Part shown: one piece after another, positions 7,292 through 13,855 of the stretch
Layout: each line of letters starts with the position of its first letter
How positions within the stretch are numbered: position 1 is the stretch's first letter
Origin: an uncultured delta proteobacterium
Lineage (GTDB): Bacteria; Desulfobacterota; Syntrophorhabdia; Syntrophorhabdales; Syntrophorhabdaceae
Direction: 5' to 3'
NCBI GenBank assembly: GCA_903872255.1
Contig: CAIQJW010000228.1
Span: forward strand, 1 to 13,855
DNA: 13,855 nucleotides
Made by a program: the position numbers and the translations under genes
Notes under the pieces: generated by a model
The model's database searches: none
Told to the model about the DNA's origin: nothing
Seen by the model: the letters and a program-made list of their open reading frames with translations, nothing else

Positions 7292-8662
7292 ATGCGGTAT
7301 AAGATATTCTTTTTCGTTCTTGCGCTCTTCCTCGTCTTTTACTTCTATATTGCGCATTTAAATCCGGAAAATGTCAGATTCTATTATGGCGGGCAGCGTC
7401 CCGTCGAGCTGTCCCTGGCAGAGTTCATCATTGCGTCCTTCTGCCTCGGGGTCATCATATCGATCATTATCAGTTTTTTCTACGATGTAAAAACCGCCGT
7501 GGCCTCATGGATGGCGAAGCGCGCCGAGCGTAAAAGCGAAGAATACCTGGAGCTTCTCGAGAAAGCGAGGCATTATGACCTGAAGGGCGATCGCGAGAAG
7601 GCCATAGAACAACTCGACAGGCTTTCACGCAGGAACCCGGGACGCGAAGAAACGTATATCGCCCTGTCCGACATATATGTCTCGATGGAGGATTACGAGA
7701 AGGCACGGGAAACGCTCGACCTCGCCGAGGCAAGCCTGGGCAAGGCGGAGAACATTCTGTTCAAGAAAGTGCGATTGAACATGAAGGCAAAGGATTACGC
7801 GAAGACCGAGGCACCCTTAAAAGATATATTACGGTTAAACGAATCGAGCCTCGATGCCTTAAGGCTGCTCAGGGACCTGTACATATGGAAGAAAGATTGG
7901 GATGGGGCCTACGACATCGAAAAAAAGGTTAAGCGCTACGTTAAAACCGAGGAGGAATCAAGGCGCCTCATCGGGATCCGTTACCAAAAGGTCCTTACGC
8001 TTTTTAATGACCGGTTCAGCCTGAATGCCGAAACGGTCATAGATGAGCTTAAAGAGATCATCGGCGAAGACAAAGGATTTATACCCGCGTATATCCTGCT
8101 CGGCGAGGCGTACAAGAAGACAGGAAAGCTCAACGAGGCGGGAAGGATATACGGCAGGGGCTATACCAAGACCGGGCACATCGAGTTCCTGCTGAAGATG
8201 GAAGACCTCTATATCGACAGGGGCGATCCTGAAGTGATCCTCAAGATCTACCGGAGGGTCATCGATGTTTCCCCCGATGATCACCTCATATCTTTTCTGT
8301 ATGCGCGGTTGTGCTTAAGGCTCGAAATGATCGATGAAGCGATCGATACGCTGAACTCCCTCTTGGCGGAAGGCGAGGATTTTAAGGGCCTTCATCGGGC
8401 GATGGCAGAGGCGTATGTCCACCGGGGCGAACTGGAGAATGCCGTCCAGGAATTCAAGGGAGCTTTCCCGATAGAGGAGCAGGTATATATACCGTTCGTT
8501 TGTACGAAATGCAACTCGCTCAAGGAAGAATGGAGTGATTACTGCGAAAGCTGCTACAGTTGGAATACGATCAACGTGAAAAAAGAGGATTTCCTCCGCG
8601 GCGATATGACCGAACTGCGTACCCTCTACGAAGAAGCGGAATGGACCCGGGGTGAATCGTGA
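7292..8662 (+). CDS. LapA-LapB-type fusion: two-TM LapA domain, TPR repeats and rubredoxin-like zinc ribbon
   Basis: 456 residues. TM helix 1 spans about 4-21 and TM helix 2 about 44-65, separated by a short segment with NPENVRFYYGG, as in LapA/DUF1049 proteins. A basic linker leads into tetratricopeptide repeats over roughly 80-390. The C-terminus has C404-x2-C407-x10-C418-x2-C421 followed by YSWNTI, the same spacing and style as the rubredoxin-like end of E. coli LapB (YciM). In E. coli, LapB works with FtsH to control LpxC turnover and so LPS amount. LapA and LapB there are separate adjacent genes; here the two regions are one polypeptide. A role in LPS homeostasis is inferred from domain order. 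Confidence 0.82.
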   Translation: MRYKIFFFVLALFLVFYFYIAHLNPENVRFYYGGQRPVELSLAEFIIASFCLGVIISIIISFFYDVKTAVASWMAKRAERKSEEYLELLEKARHYDLKGDREKAIEQLDRLSRRNPGREETYIALSDIYVSMEDYEKARETLDLAEASLGKAENILFKKVRLNMKAKDYAKTEAPLKDILRLNESSLDALRLLRDLYIWKKDWDGAYDIEKKVKRYVKTEEESRRLIGIRYQKVLTLFNDRFSLNAETVIDELKEIIGEDKGFIPAYILLGEAYKKTGKLNEAGRIYGRGYTKTGHIEFLLKMEDLYIDRGDPEVILKIYRRVIDVSPDDHLISFLYARLCLRLEMIDEAIDTLNSLLAEGEDFKGLHRAMAEAYVHRGELENAVQEFKGAFPIEEQVYIPFVCTKCNSLKEEWSDYCESCYSWNTINVKKEDFLRGDMTELRTLYEEAEWTRGES

Positions 8663-8694
8663 TGGAAGAATTGCTCGACAAGTACGGTGCTTAG
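8662..8694 (+). other. Ten-codon mini-ORF bridging lapAB-like gene and comF
   Basis: Its ATG overlaps the preceding stop (TGATG) and it encodes MEELLDKYGA before TAG at 8692-8694, five bases past the comF start codon. GGGGTGA lies a few bases upstream. It fills exactly the only gap larger than 12 bases in the operon. It could serve as a coupling peptide that carries ribosomes to the poorly marked GTG of comF, or it may be chance. No protein function is claimed. Confidence 0.3.
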
Positions 8695-9379
8695 TTTTTT
8701 AAATTCAGCGTTAAATCTTTTTTATCCCCGATCATGTGGAGTATGTGGCGCAGACGGTGAAGTCCTCTGCGAAAGATGCATTGCCGGGTTCCGGGTTATC
8801 AGGGACGCGGATGTTTGCCCGGTGTGCGGGCGTTGGCTCGGCTGGTCCGCCATATGCGGGTCATGCAGCGGATCAAAGATGTGGTTCAGTCGGGGATTTT
8901 TCGGCTTCGATTACGATGGTGCCGTTCGCGAAGCGATCCACGCGTTTAAGTTCAATGGTTCTAAAAGTATAGGCAGACAGCTCGTGCGGCTTATTTCCGA
9001 CAAATTTCATGATTTGGGCAACGACGTCGACTGTATAGTGCCGGTGCCGGTATCCGGAAAAAGGCTTCGGGAAAGAGGTTTTAACCAGTCGTATATAATT
9101 GCCGAAGAGATAGCAGATATCACAGGATTGACCATAGATCATGCTGCACTCACAAAAAGGGAAGGCACCCGGGACCAGTTCAGCCTTTCAAGGAGCGAAC
9201 GCAAGAAAAATATCAGAGGGGCATTCGGGGTAAAAAACTCTCATTCCCTTAAGGGCAGGCGAATTCTGCTGGTGGATGACCTTTTCACGACGGGGTATAC
9301 GGCATCCGAGGCAGCCCGGACCCTGATCGAGGCCGGGTCCGCGGATGTGGTCCTGTTTGCTCTCGCGAGGACGCCATAA
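8687..9379 (+). CDS. comF: ComF-family phosphoribosyltransferase-like protein
   Basis: Relative of ComF (DNA uptake in competence) and GntX. The 230-residue protein begins with two C4 zinc-binding clusters: C17, C20, C28, C31 and C44, C47, C57, C60. A phosphoribosyltransferase fold follows, with RERGFNQS at 128-135 and the PRPP-binding segment ILLVDDLFTTGYT at about 193-205. The GTG at 8687 is the only usable start: an in-frame stop lies nine codons upstream with no other start codon between, and the first cysteine pair is close behind. The Shine-Dalgarno is poor. Its cellular role outside naturally competent species is uncertain. The stop overlaps the next ATG by one base. Confidence 0.92.
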   Translation: MLSFLNSALNLFYPRSCGVCGADGEVLCERCIAGFRVIRDADVCPVCGRWLGWSAICGSCSGSKMWFSRGFFGFDYDGAVREAIHAFKFNGSKSIGRQLVRLISDKFHDLGNDVDCIVPVPVSGKRLRERGFNQSYIIAEEIADITGLTIDHAALTKREGTRDQFSLSRSERKKNIRGAFGVKNSHSLKGRRILLVDDLFTTGYTASEAARTLIEAGSADVVLFALARTP

Positions 9380-12300
9380 TGAAAAAGGCGATCGTGATCA
9401 TCTCGCTATGCCTCGCGCTTATTGTCTGTGCCGTCTTTGTCGTTTCCCAAAACCTGCCGACGATCATCTCCGCTATCCTCAACCGGTCAGGGATGGCGGT
9501 CAGGATCGAGAAGGCCCATTTCTTTTTCAGCGATGGAACGCTGGCGATCGATCTCGGCAACCTCAATTTCAAGGGGCCTCTTTCAGGGAAGATCGGCCAG
9601 ATATCATCCCGGATATCCCTTTCGGACGGGATCTTTTTTGACAATATTTCAATGAAAGATTTCAATCTCGCCATTGACAATAACATGAAGATGGGGAAAC
9701 AGGATCTTTCGGCAAAGATCGGACTCCTCGAGATAAGCAACGGGGTCGTGAATGCGGCCGGCCGTAAACTGGTTGTCGGTTCCATCGTTGTACAGAATAT
9801 CAATACAAAAAAACCCATTAAATTCGTTGCCTCGATCACCGATCCGGATCATGCCGGTAAAGTGCGGGTGGTGGGAAGCAGCACCATCGAGAACAACAAG
9901 CACAGGGTAAAGGGATCGGTCGAGGTGGATGCCTTCGGACTTGAAAAGATCGACCGCATCATGGCCGGTGTCGTTAACGGTAAGGGCGATTTCATGTTTT
10001 ATGACGGAGCCCTTACAGTGACGGGAAATTGTAATTCACCGAAGTTCATCCTACGCGACACGTGGCTGAAAAAACCGCTCATCGTTGATAAAGTGACGGC
10101 GAGATCCACCATCACGGCAAAGGGGCCCGACGTTAACATTGCGGTGTATGATATGGGGTATGCGAATGCACCGTTTACCGTAAATGTAAAGATGAAGAAC
10201 TTCGCATTCGCCCGCCTCGATATTACCTCAGGCGCCATTCCCGTAAGCGTTGTTAAAGAATATGTAAAAATGGATGAGATCGGGTACGATATCTGGGCAT
10301 ACATCAAAGACGGTTTTCTCAAGATGAAAAAATTGACCTACGAAAAAGACCGTCCCTTTGCCGCAAACCTGGAATTAAAACAAATAACCGGCACGTATAA
10401 TGGCAATGAACTCACTGATATCTCGGGTGACCTGGACATCGAAGAGGGCAGGGGGATTTTCTCGGAGGGCAAAGGTTCCTTCAAGGCGAGTACATTCTAT
10501 GGCCTGAAAGGCACGATCGATTTCGGGAAAAAGCCCCGGATCCGCCTGACGGGCAAGAATACGGTTGACCTTGGACATATTCCTTATTTTGTTGATCTGA
10601 AAGAAGTTGTCATCGTCAAGGGGACAGCGGACGGGACCATAGAACTTGACAATGCACATGAAAAGTCCCTTGTCCTTGGCGGCTCAGGGAAAATAAACAA
10701 TGCCGCGGTGGAATGGAAAGGCCAGTCGTTTATCGTCCACGGGCCGTTCAAGCTTTCCGGGCAGGAACTGATGTCCAGCACCATGACAATATCAGGAAAA
10801 GACACCAGTATTACATTAAACGGCAGGTGGGGCCCTAAGGGGTTTAACTGCATCGTAAAAGGGTACGCCGATTCGGGGCTCATCGGGCCAATAACGGGAA
10901 AATCCGTCAAAATATCCGGAAAGGTCCAGTTGGACAACCGTGTCATGATAGCAGACAGTCAGGTTACAACGAACGGCTATTTCACCATGGACGATGTCGC
11001 ATATGGGGTACCAGGTTTCTTCAAAAAGGCAAAAGGTGTCCCGTGCAGGGCACAGTTGCGGTTCACCAGGAAAAAATCGGGTGACATATTTATAGATGAC
11101 CTGTCCGGGAACCTTGATGTTATCAATTTCCAGGCGTCGGGTACGATCTCCAAAGACCATAAGATTGATACAAAAATAGGGATCCGCACAATAGATTCCG
11201 GAAGGGCGGCGTCATTATTCAACCTTGACGGCGACCTAAGAGGCGGCGAAGCGAACATTGACCTTACCGTTAAGGACCTTATATTGCCCGTAACGAAACT
11301 CCCCTGGGTTGTCGGCAGCGTGCAAATGAAAAAAGGGTTTCTCAAGCTCCCCGGAATGCCTCACATTATGAAGAACATCGATCTTGATGCGGATTTCCGC
11401 GGACACGAGTGTGATGTGACCGTAAATGGATTGATAACCGGGTCAAGTATCGTCAGGAAAGCAGTCCTGAAGGTCAATGGTTTCGAGGCCCCGAAATTCG
11501 ACCTGGTTATCGGCATGGACCGGCTTGATTCAAAAGATTTTAAGACCGGCGGCGATCTGACGATACGGAGTATCCCGAAGGACGGCCCTCTTGCGCGGTC
11601 GAGCGGAAAAATGTCGCTCCGTGCCAGTGACGTCAACCTGGGCAGCGTTGCGGCAAAGGACCTTGAGGTCAACGCCTTTATGACGGACAGGAAGATCAAC
11701 GTATCAGATCTTAAACTTCGGGTATTCGGCGGCGACACGGATATGAAAGGAATGGTGGACCTGTCCGGGCCCGTCCCGTCTCTCTATATGCATGGGCGAA
11801 TGACGCGGGTAAAAGCAGGCATATTTTTTGCCGCAATGGGGGGTACCTCGCAGGAGATCACCGGTGATGCATATATAACCGGTACCCTTAAATCCGAAGG
11901 TGCGACATACAAAGAGCTCAAGGCCAACTTGAGCGGTGATACCTCTGTATACAGCAGGGACGGGGTCATAAAGCGCTGGAATATGCTGTCGAAGATATTT
12001 GCCGCTTTGAACGTCTACGATCTTGTACGCGGCAAGATCGATTTCGGCAAAGATGGGTTATTATATAAGAAGATGGGTGCTTCATTTATAATAGATCACG
12101 GTGTCTTTCATACGAAAAACTTTCTTCTCGACAGCCAGTCCATGGTTATTACCGGCGCCGGCGATATCGACCTCAACAGGGAGACGATCAACGCATCCCT
12201 CGAGGTGTCGCCGCTTGTATCTCTCGACAGGGCCATCGATAAGATCCCTGTCGTGCGAAGTATCGTAAAGAACAAGAATAAAGGTTTTCTCTATGCAACT

Positions 12301-12429
12301 TACAGCGTTACGGGCTCCTTTGACGATCCTGACATCACAACAAACTATGTGGGAACGGTAGGCGCGAAATCGCTCGAAATCCTGAGAAATATCCTTGTTT
12401 TCCCAAAAGAGGTCTTTGAGATAAAATGA
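9379..12429 (+). CDS. Large AsmA-like (YhdP/TamB-type) envelope protein
   Basis: 1016 residues. An N-terminal hydrophobic anchor (about 4-23) is followed by a long periplasmic part made of short alternating beta-strand repeats rich in Gly, Asp and Lys, with no catalytic motif visible. The N-terminal part (RIEKAHFFFSDG, then IDLGNLNF) is like AsmA-family starts. The C-terminus, with MLSKIFAALNVYDL near 869-882 and VTGSFDDPDI near 977-986, resembles the AsmA/YhdP C-terminal domain. This superfamily forms lipid-carrying bridges between inner and outer membranes; phospholipid transport here is inferred. It starts at a TAATG overlap with comF, with GAGGA eight bases upstream, and overlaps the next gene by four bases. 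Confidence 0.8.
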   Translation: MKKAIVIISLCLALIVCAVFVVSQNLPTIISAILNRSGMAVRIEKAHFFFSDGTLAIDLGNLNFKGPLSGKIGQISSRISLSDGIFFDNISMKDFNLAIDNNMKMGKQDLSAKIGLLEISNGVVNAAGRKLVVGSIVVQNINTKKPIKFVASITDPDHAGKVRVVGSSTIENNKHRVKGSVEVDAFGLEKIDRIMAGVVNGKGDFMFYDGALTVTGNCNSPKFILRDTWLKKPLIVDKVTARSTITAKGPDVNIAVYDMGYANAPFTVNVKMKNFAFARLDITSGAIPVSVVKEYVKMDEIGYDIWAYIKDGFLKMKKLTYEKDRPFAANLELKQITGTYNGNELTDISGDLDIEEGRGIFSEGKGSFKASTFYGLKGTIDFGKKPRIRLTGKNTVDLGHIPYFVDLKEVVIVKGTADGTIELDNAHEKSLVLGGSGKINNAAVEWKGQSFIVHGPFKLSGQELMSSTMTISGKDTSITLNGRWGPKGFNCIVKGYADSGLIGPITGKSVKISGKVQLDNRVMIADSQVTTNGYFTMDDVAYGVPGFFKKAKGVPCRAQLRFTRKKSGDIFIDDLSGNLDVINFQASGTISKDHKIDTKIGIRTIDSGRAASLFNLDGDLRGGEANIDLTVKDLILPVTKLPWVVGSVQMKKGFLKLPGMPHIMKNIDLDADFRGHECDVTVNGLITGSSIVRKAVLKVNGFEAPKFDLVIGMDRLDSKDFKTGGDLTIRSIPKDGPLARSSGKMSLRASDVNLGSVAAKDLEVNAFMTDRKINVSDLKLRVFGGDTDMKGMVDLSGPVPSLYMHGRMTRVKAGIFFAAMGGTSQEITGDAYITGTLKSEGATYKELKANLSGDTSVYSRDGVIKRWNMLSKIFAALNVYDLVRGKIDFGKDGLLYKKMGASFIIDHGVFHTKNFLLDSQSMVITGAGDIDLNRETINASLEVSPLVSLDRAIDKIPVVRSIVKNKNKGFLYATYSVTGSFDDPDITTNYVGTVGAKSLEILRNILVFPKEVFEIK

Positions 12430-13283
12430 AGATCGGAATTGTTGGAGCAGGCAAAGTCGGTATCTCGCTGGGATATGTCTTGCGGAGCAACGGGGTCCAC
12501 GTTGTGGGGATCTCCGATGTAACGCCCCGGGCCCTCGATGCCGCCCGGGAGTTCCTGGGTATAGATACGCTTTATACAGACGATAATCTACAGATAGTAA
12601 ATTCGTCCGACACTATCGCGATAGCCATACAGGACAGATTAATTGGTGAAGCGGCGCAGTCGATCGCGGACAAGGCAGGCGATCTTGCGGGTAAGCTTTT
12701 TTTTCATACAAGTGGTGCAGATTCATCCTCGGTCCTTGAGCCGCTTAAGAAAAAAGGTGCCCATGTTGGTTCGCTTCACCCGCTGCAGACATTTCCCGAT
12801 ATAGAAAGCGCGATCAATGTTCTGCCCGACACCAGTATTTTTATCGAAGGGGATGATAAGGCGCGCGATGCGCTTCGTTTTATCGGAGAGAACCTCGGTG
12901 CGAAGGTATATGTTATCGCCGGCGAGGACAAGGTCTATTATCACCTGGCAGCGGTTTTTGTATGCAACCTGTTCTCCGCGCTCATGCAGGCCGGCGCCGG
13001 CGTGATGAAAAAGATAGATATCGATTTCGAGCCGTTTCTTCCCATCATACGCGCCACAATGAAGAACATCGAGACGAAAGGGCCGCTCGCCGCGCTTACT
13101 GGCCCCATAGTACGCGGTGACGACAAGACGGTGTCATCACACCTTGAAGCAATGTCCGATATGCCGCTCCATAAAGAGATATATCTTGCTCTGTCGAAAA
13201 TGGCATTTCAGATGGCCAAAGAAAGAGGAACGCTCGATAGCGGACAGGCGGATGCGATGAAGCGCCTTTTCGACAACTCCTGA
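12426..13283 (+). CDS. Rossmann-fold NAD(P) oxidoreductase with DUF2520 domain
   Basis: 285 residues. The N-terminal Rossmann motif GAGKVG is at 7-12. HTSGA (94-98), SLHPLQTF (116-123), K169 and YHLAAVFVCN (172-181) match the Rossmann-like plus DUF2520 family. These proteins resemble ketopantoate reductase and pyrroline-5-carboxylate reductase in overall plan, but I know of no settled substrate. The ATGA overlap with the AsmA-like gene puts it last in the operon. The presence of proB and proA without proC in the same operon makes P5C reduction a testable guess, no more. No clear rho-independent terminator follows. Confidence 0.82.
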   Translation: MKIGIVGAGKVGISLGYVLRSNGVHVVGISDVTPRALDAAREFLGIDTLYTDDNLQIVNSSDTIAIAIQDRLIGEAAQSIADKAGDLAGKLFFHTSGADSSSVLEPLKKKGAHVGSLHPLQTFPDIESAINVLPDTSIFIEGDDKARDALRFIGENLGAKVYVIAGEDKVYYHLAAVFVCNLFSALMQAGAGVMKKIDIDFEPFLPIIRATMKNIETKGPLAALTGPIVRGDDKTVSSHLEAMSDMPLHKEIYLALSKMAFQMAKERGTLDSGQADAMKRLFDNS

Positions 13284-13447
13284 GAGATATTTTTGTTCCA
13301 CGTTCTTCATGAGCGGGTAGTTTCACGGCAGAATGGCAAAAAACCTGGCAGGCGAGCCCGATGCGCCTCGTATCGGCAGAGCTGCAATCCGACGGACAGC
13401 CGGGAAGACATGAAATTCAAGGACCTTTAAAATGTCCATTGTCGTTC

Positions 13448-13476
13448 TTGATATTCTTTCCGCAAAGACGTATCAT
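13448..13476 (+). promoter_or_regulatory. Promoter for the secreted-protein gene at the right edge
   Basis: TTGATA (-35, 13448-13453) and TATCAT (-10, 13471-13476) are exactly 17 bases apart, each matching five of six consensus positions. A start near 13483 leaves about 110 bases of 5' leader. This suggests that the last gene is transcribed separately from the long operon before it. Confidence 0.6.
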
Positions 13477-13492
13477 GGTTTGAGATCGGGGC

Positions 13493-13516
13493 GGCCATAA
13501 GGCCATATCGATATGG
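13493..13516. repeat. Direct repeat plus 14-base perfect palindrome in the leader
   Basis: GGCCATA occurs at 13493-13499 and again at 13501-13507. The second copy merges into CCATATCGATATGG (13503-13516), which is its own reverse complement. In RNA, GGCC-ATAA-GGCC and the palindrome would be competing hairpins; in DNA the palindrome could be a dimer-binding site just downstream of the predicted transcription start. Confidence 0.5.
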
Positions 13517-13592
13517 GGGATGTATGGAAGGAGCGGCAAGACGTCTGGAAGACACAACGAAAAACTTGGCTTGTATTCCGGGAGGAAGAAAA

Positions 13593-13855
13593 TTGATACC
13601 CAAGATCATAATAATTTTCCTGATCTCTATCGTTTGTTTTTGCATATCCCCGATCCATGCGGGAGCTGAAAACTGGACATATTTTGATTCCGACAATTCC
13701 GGAAAATGGTATTACGATAAAGAAAACCTGACGGGGACCAGGACGGGCATAGTTGTATTCTGGGCAAAGGTTATCTATACAAAAGAGGCACTTCGGGAAT
13801 TGATAGACGAAGAAAAAAAGAAAGGCACCTACAAGAAAAGCTACGATTCCTGGAA
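13593..13855 (+). CDS. Small secreted protein, possibly surface-adhesin-E-like (3' end beyond window)
   Basis: Translated by hand from TTG 13593; 87 codons stay open to the window edge. GGAGG at 13581-13585 is seven bases before the TTG and supports this start. Residues 1-25 form a signal peptide: Lys4, a long hydrophobic core rich in Ile, and an A-G-A cleavage site at 23-25. The mature part begins ENWTYFDSD, then WYYDKENLTG and VVFWAKVIY. This W...YYD...VW.K pattern is seen in short periplasmic surface-adhesin-E-like proteins, but the identification is tentative. It is followed by a Lys/Glu-rich stretch. No lipobox is visible. Confidence 0.6.
   Translation, partial: MIPKIIIIFLISIVCFCISPIHAGAENWTYFDSDNSGKWYYDKENLTGTRTGIVVFWAKVIYTKEALRELIDEEKKKGTYKKSYDSW

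Larger units (their letters stand above)
13284..13592. other. Non-coding gap with leader of the downstream gene
   Basis: 309 bases without a convincing gene. The first 160 bases hold only a weak hairpin (CCGAT at 13358-13362 with ATCGG at 13372-13376, nine-base loop). A promoter lies at 13448-13476. The remainder is a leader of about 110 bases containing repeats and a short possible hairpin (GTC-TGGAA-GAC near 13544). Short open frames here (for example 22 codons at 13432-13500) have no ribosome site or recognisable sequence. I compared it by eye with GEMM, cobalamin, TPP and fluoride riboswitch cores and could not make a match. Confidence 0.5.

Noticed and set aside
13321..13420. Possible riboswitch (GEMM or cobalamin) suggested by short GC-rich strings such as AGCCGGGAAGAC
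   Set aside because: The conserved cores are absent: no GEMM tetraloop-receptor pattern and no complete B12 box. This stretch also lies upstream of the predicted promoter at 13448.
13427..13696. An 89-codon minus-strand open frame over the right-hand gap
   Set aside because: It runs antisense to a signal-peptide gene with a good ribosome site and resembles no family I know.
1..13855. Defence system, mobile element or CRISPR array
   Set aside because: No transposase, integrase, cas gene, spaced repeat array or toxin-antitoxin pair was seen. All strong frames are housekeeping or envelope genes.

Overview
The window looks like a chromosomal housekeeping region of a diderm (Gram-negative) bacterium of moderate GC. 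The envelope genes (a LapA/LapB-type protein and a large AsmA-like protein) imply an LPS outer membrane. The order rplU-rpmA-obg-proB-proA-nadD-rsfS, followed by a TraR/DksA-type protein, is reminiscent of Desulfobacterota (former Deltaproteobacteria). That placement is my inference from gene order and protein style, not from a search. I see no mobile element, CRISPR array or phage gene.

Left part, minus strand (1-1827): a promoter at 1837-1865 reads leftward into tRNA-Pro(GGG), then surE (nucleotidase, TTG start), then miaB (tRNA methylthiotransferase), which runs off the left edge. A short degenerate heptamer repeat lies between surE and miaB.

Central part, plus strand (about 1905-13283): a near-consensus sigma70-type promoter starts a run of twelve genes with no gap larger than 24 bases and many 1-8 base overlaps. 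The genes are rplU, rpmA, obg, proB, proA, nadD, rsfS, a small DksA-like zinc-finger gene, a fused LapA-LapB-type gene, comF, an AsmA-like gene, and a Rossmann/DUF2520 oxidoreductase gene. If it is one transcript, it joins ribosome assembly and silencing (L21, L27, Obg, RsfS), stringent-response candidates (Obg, DksA-like), proline and NAD biosynthesis, and outer-membrane homeostasis (LapAB-like, AsmA-like).

Right part (13284-13855): a 309-base gap holds a good promoter (13448-13476) and a leader with a direct repeat and a 14-base perfect palindrome. It is followed by the start of a secreted small protein, cut by the window edge.

Most of the window is recognisable core metabolism. The points most worth a second look are the LapA-LapB fusion, the DksA-like protein with an intact DxxDxA tip inside a ribosome/envelope operon, the DUF2520 protein closing an operon that has proB and proA but no proC, and the unexplained leader at the right end.
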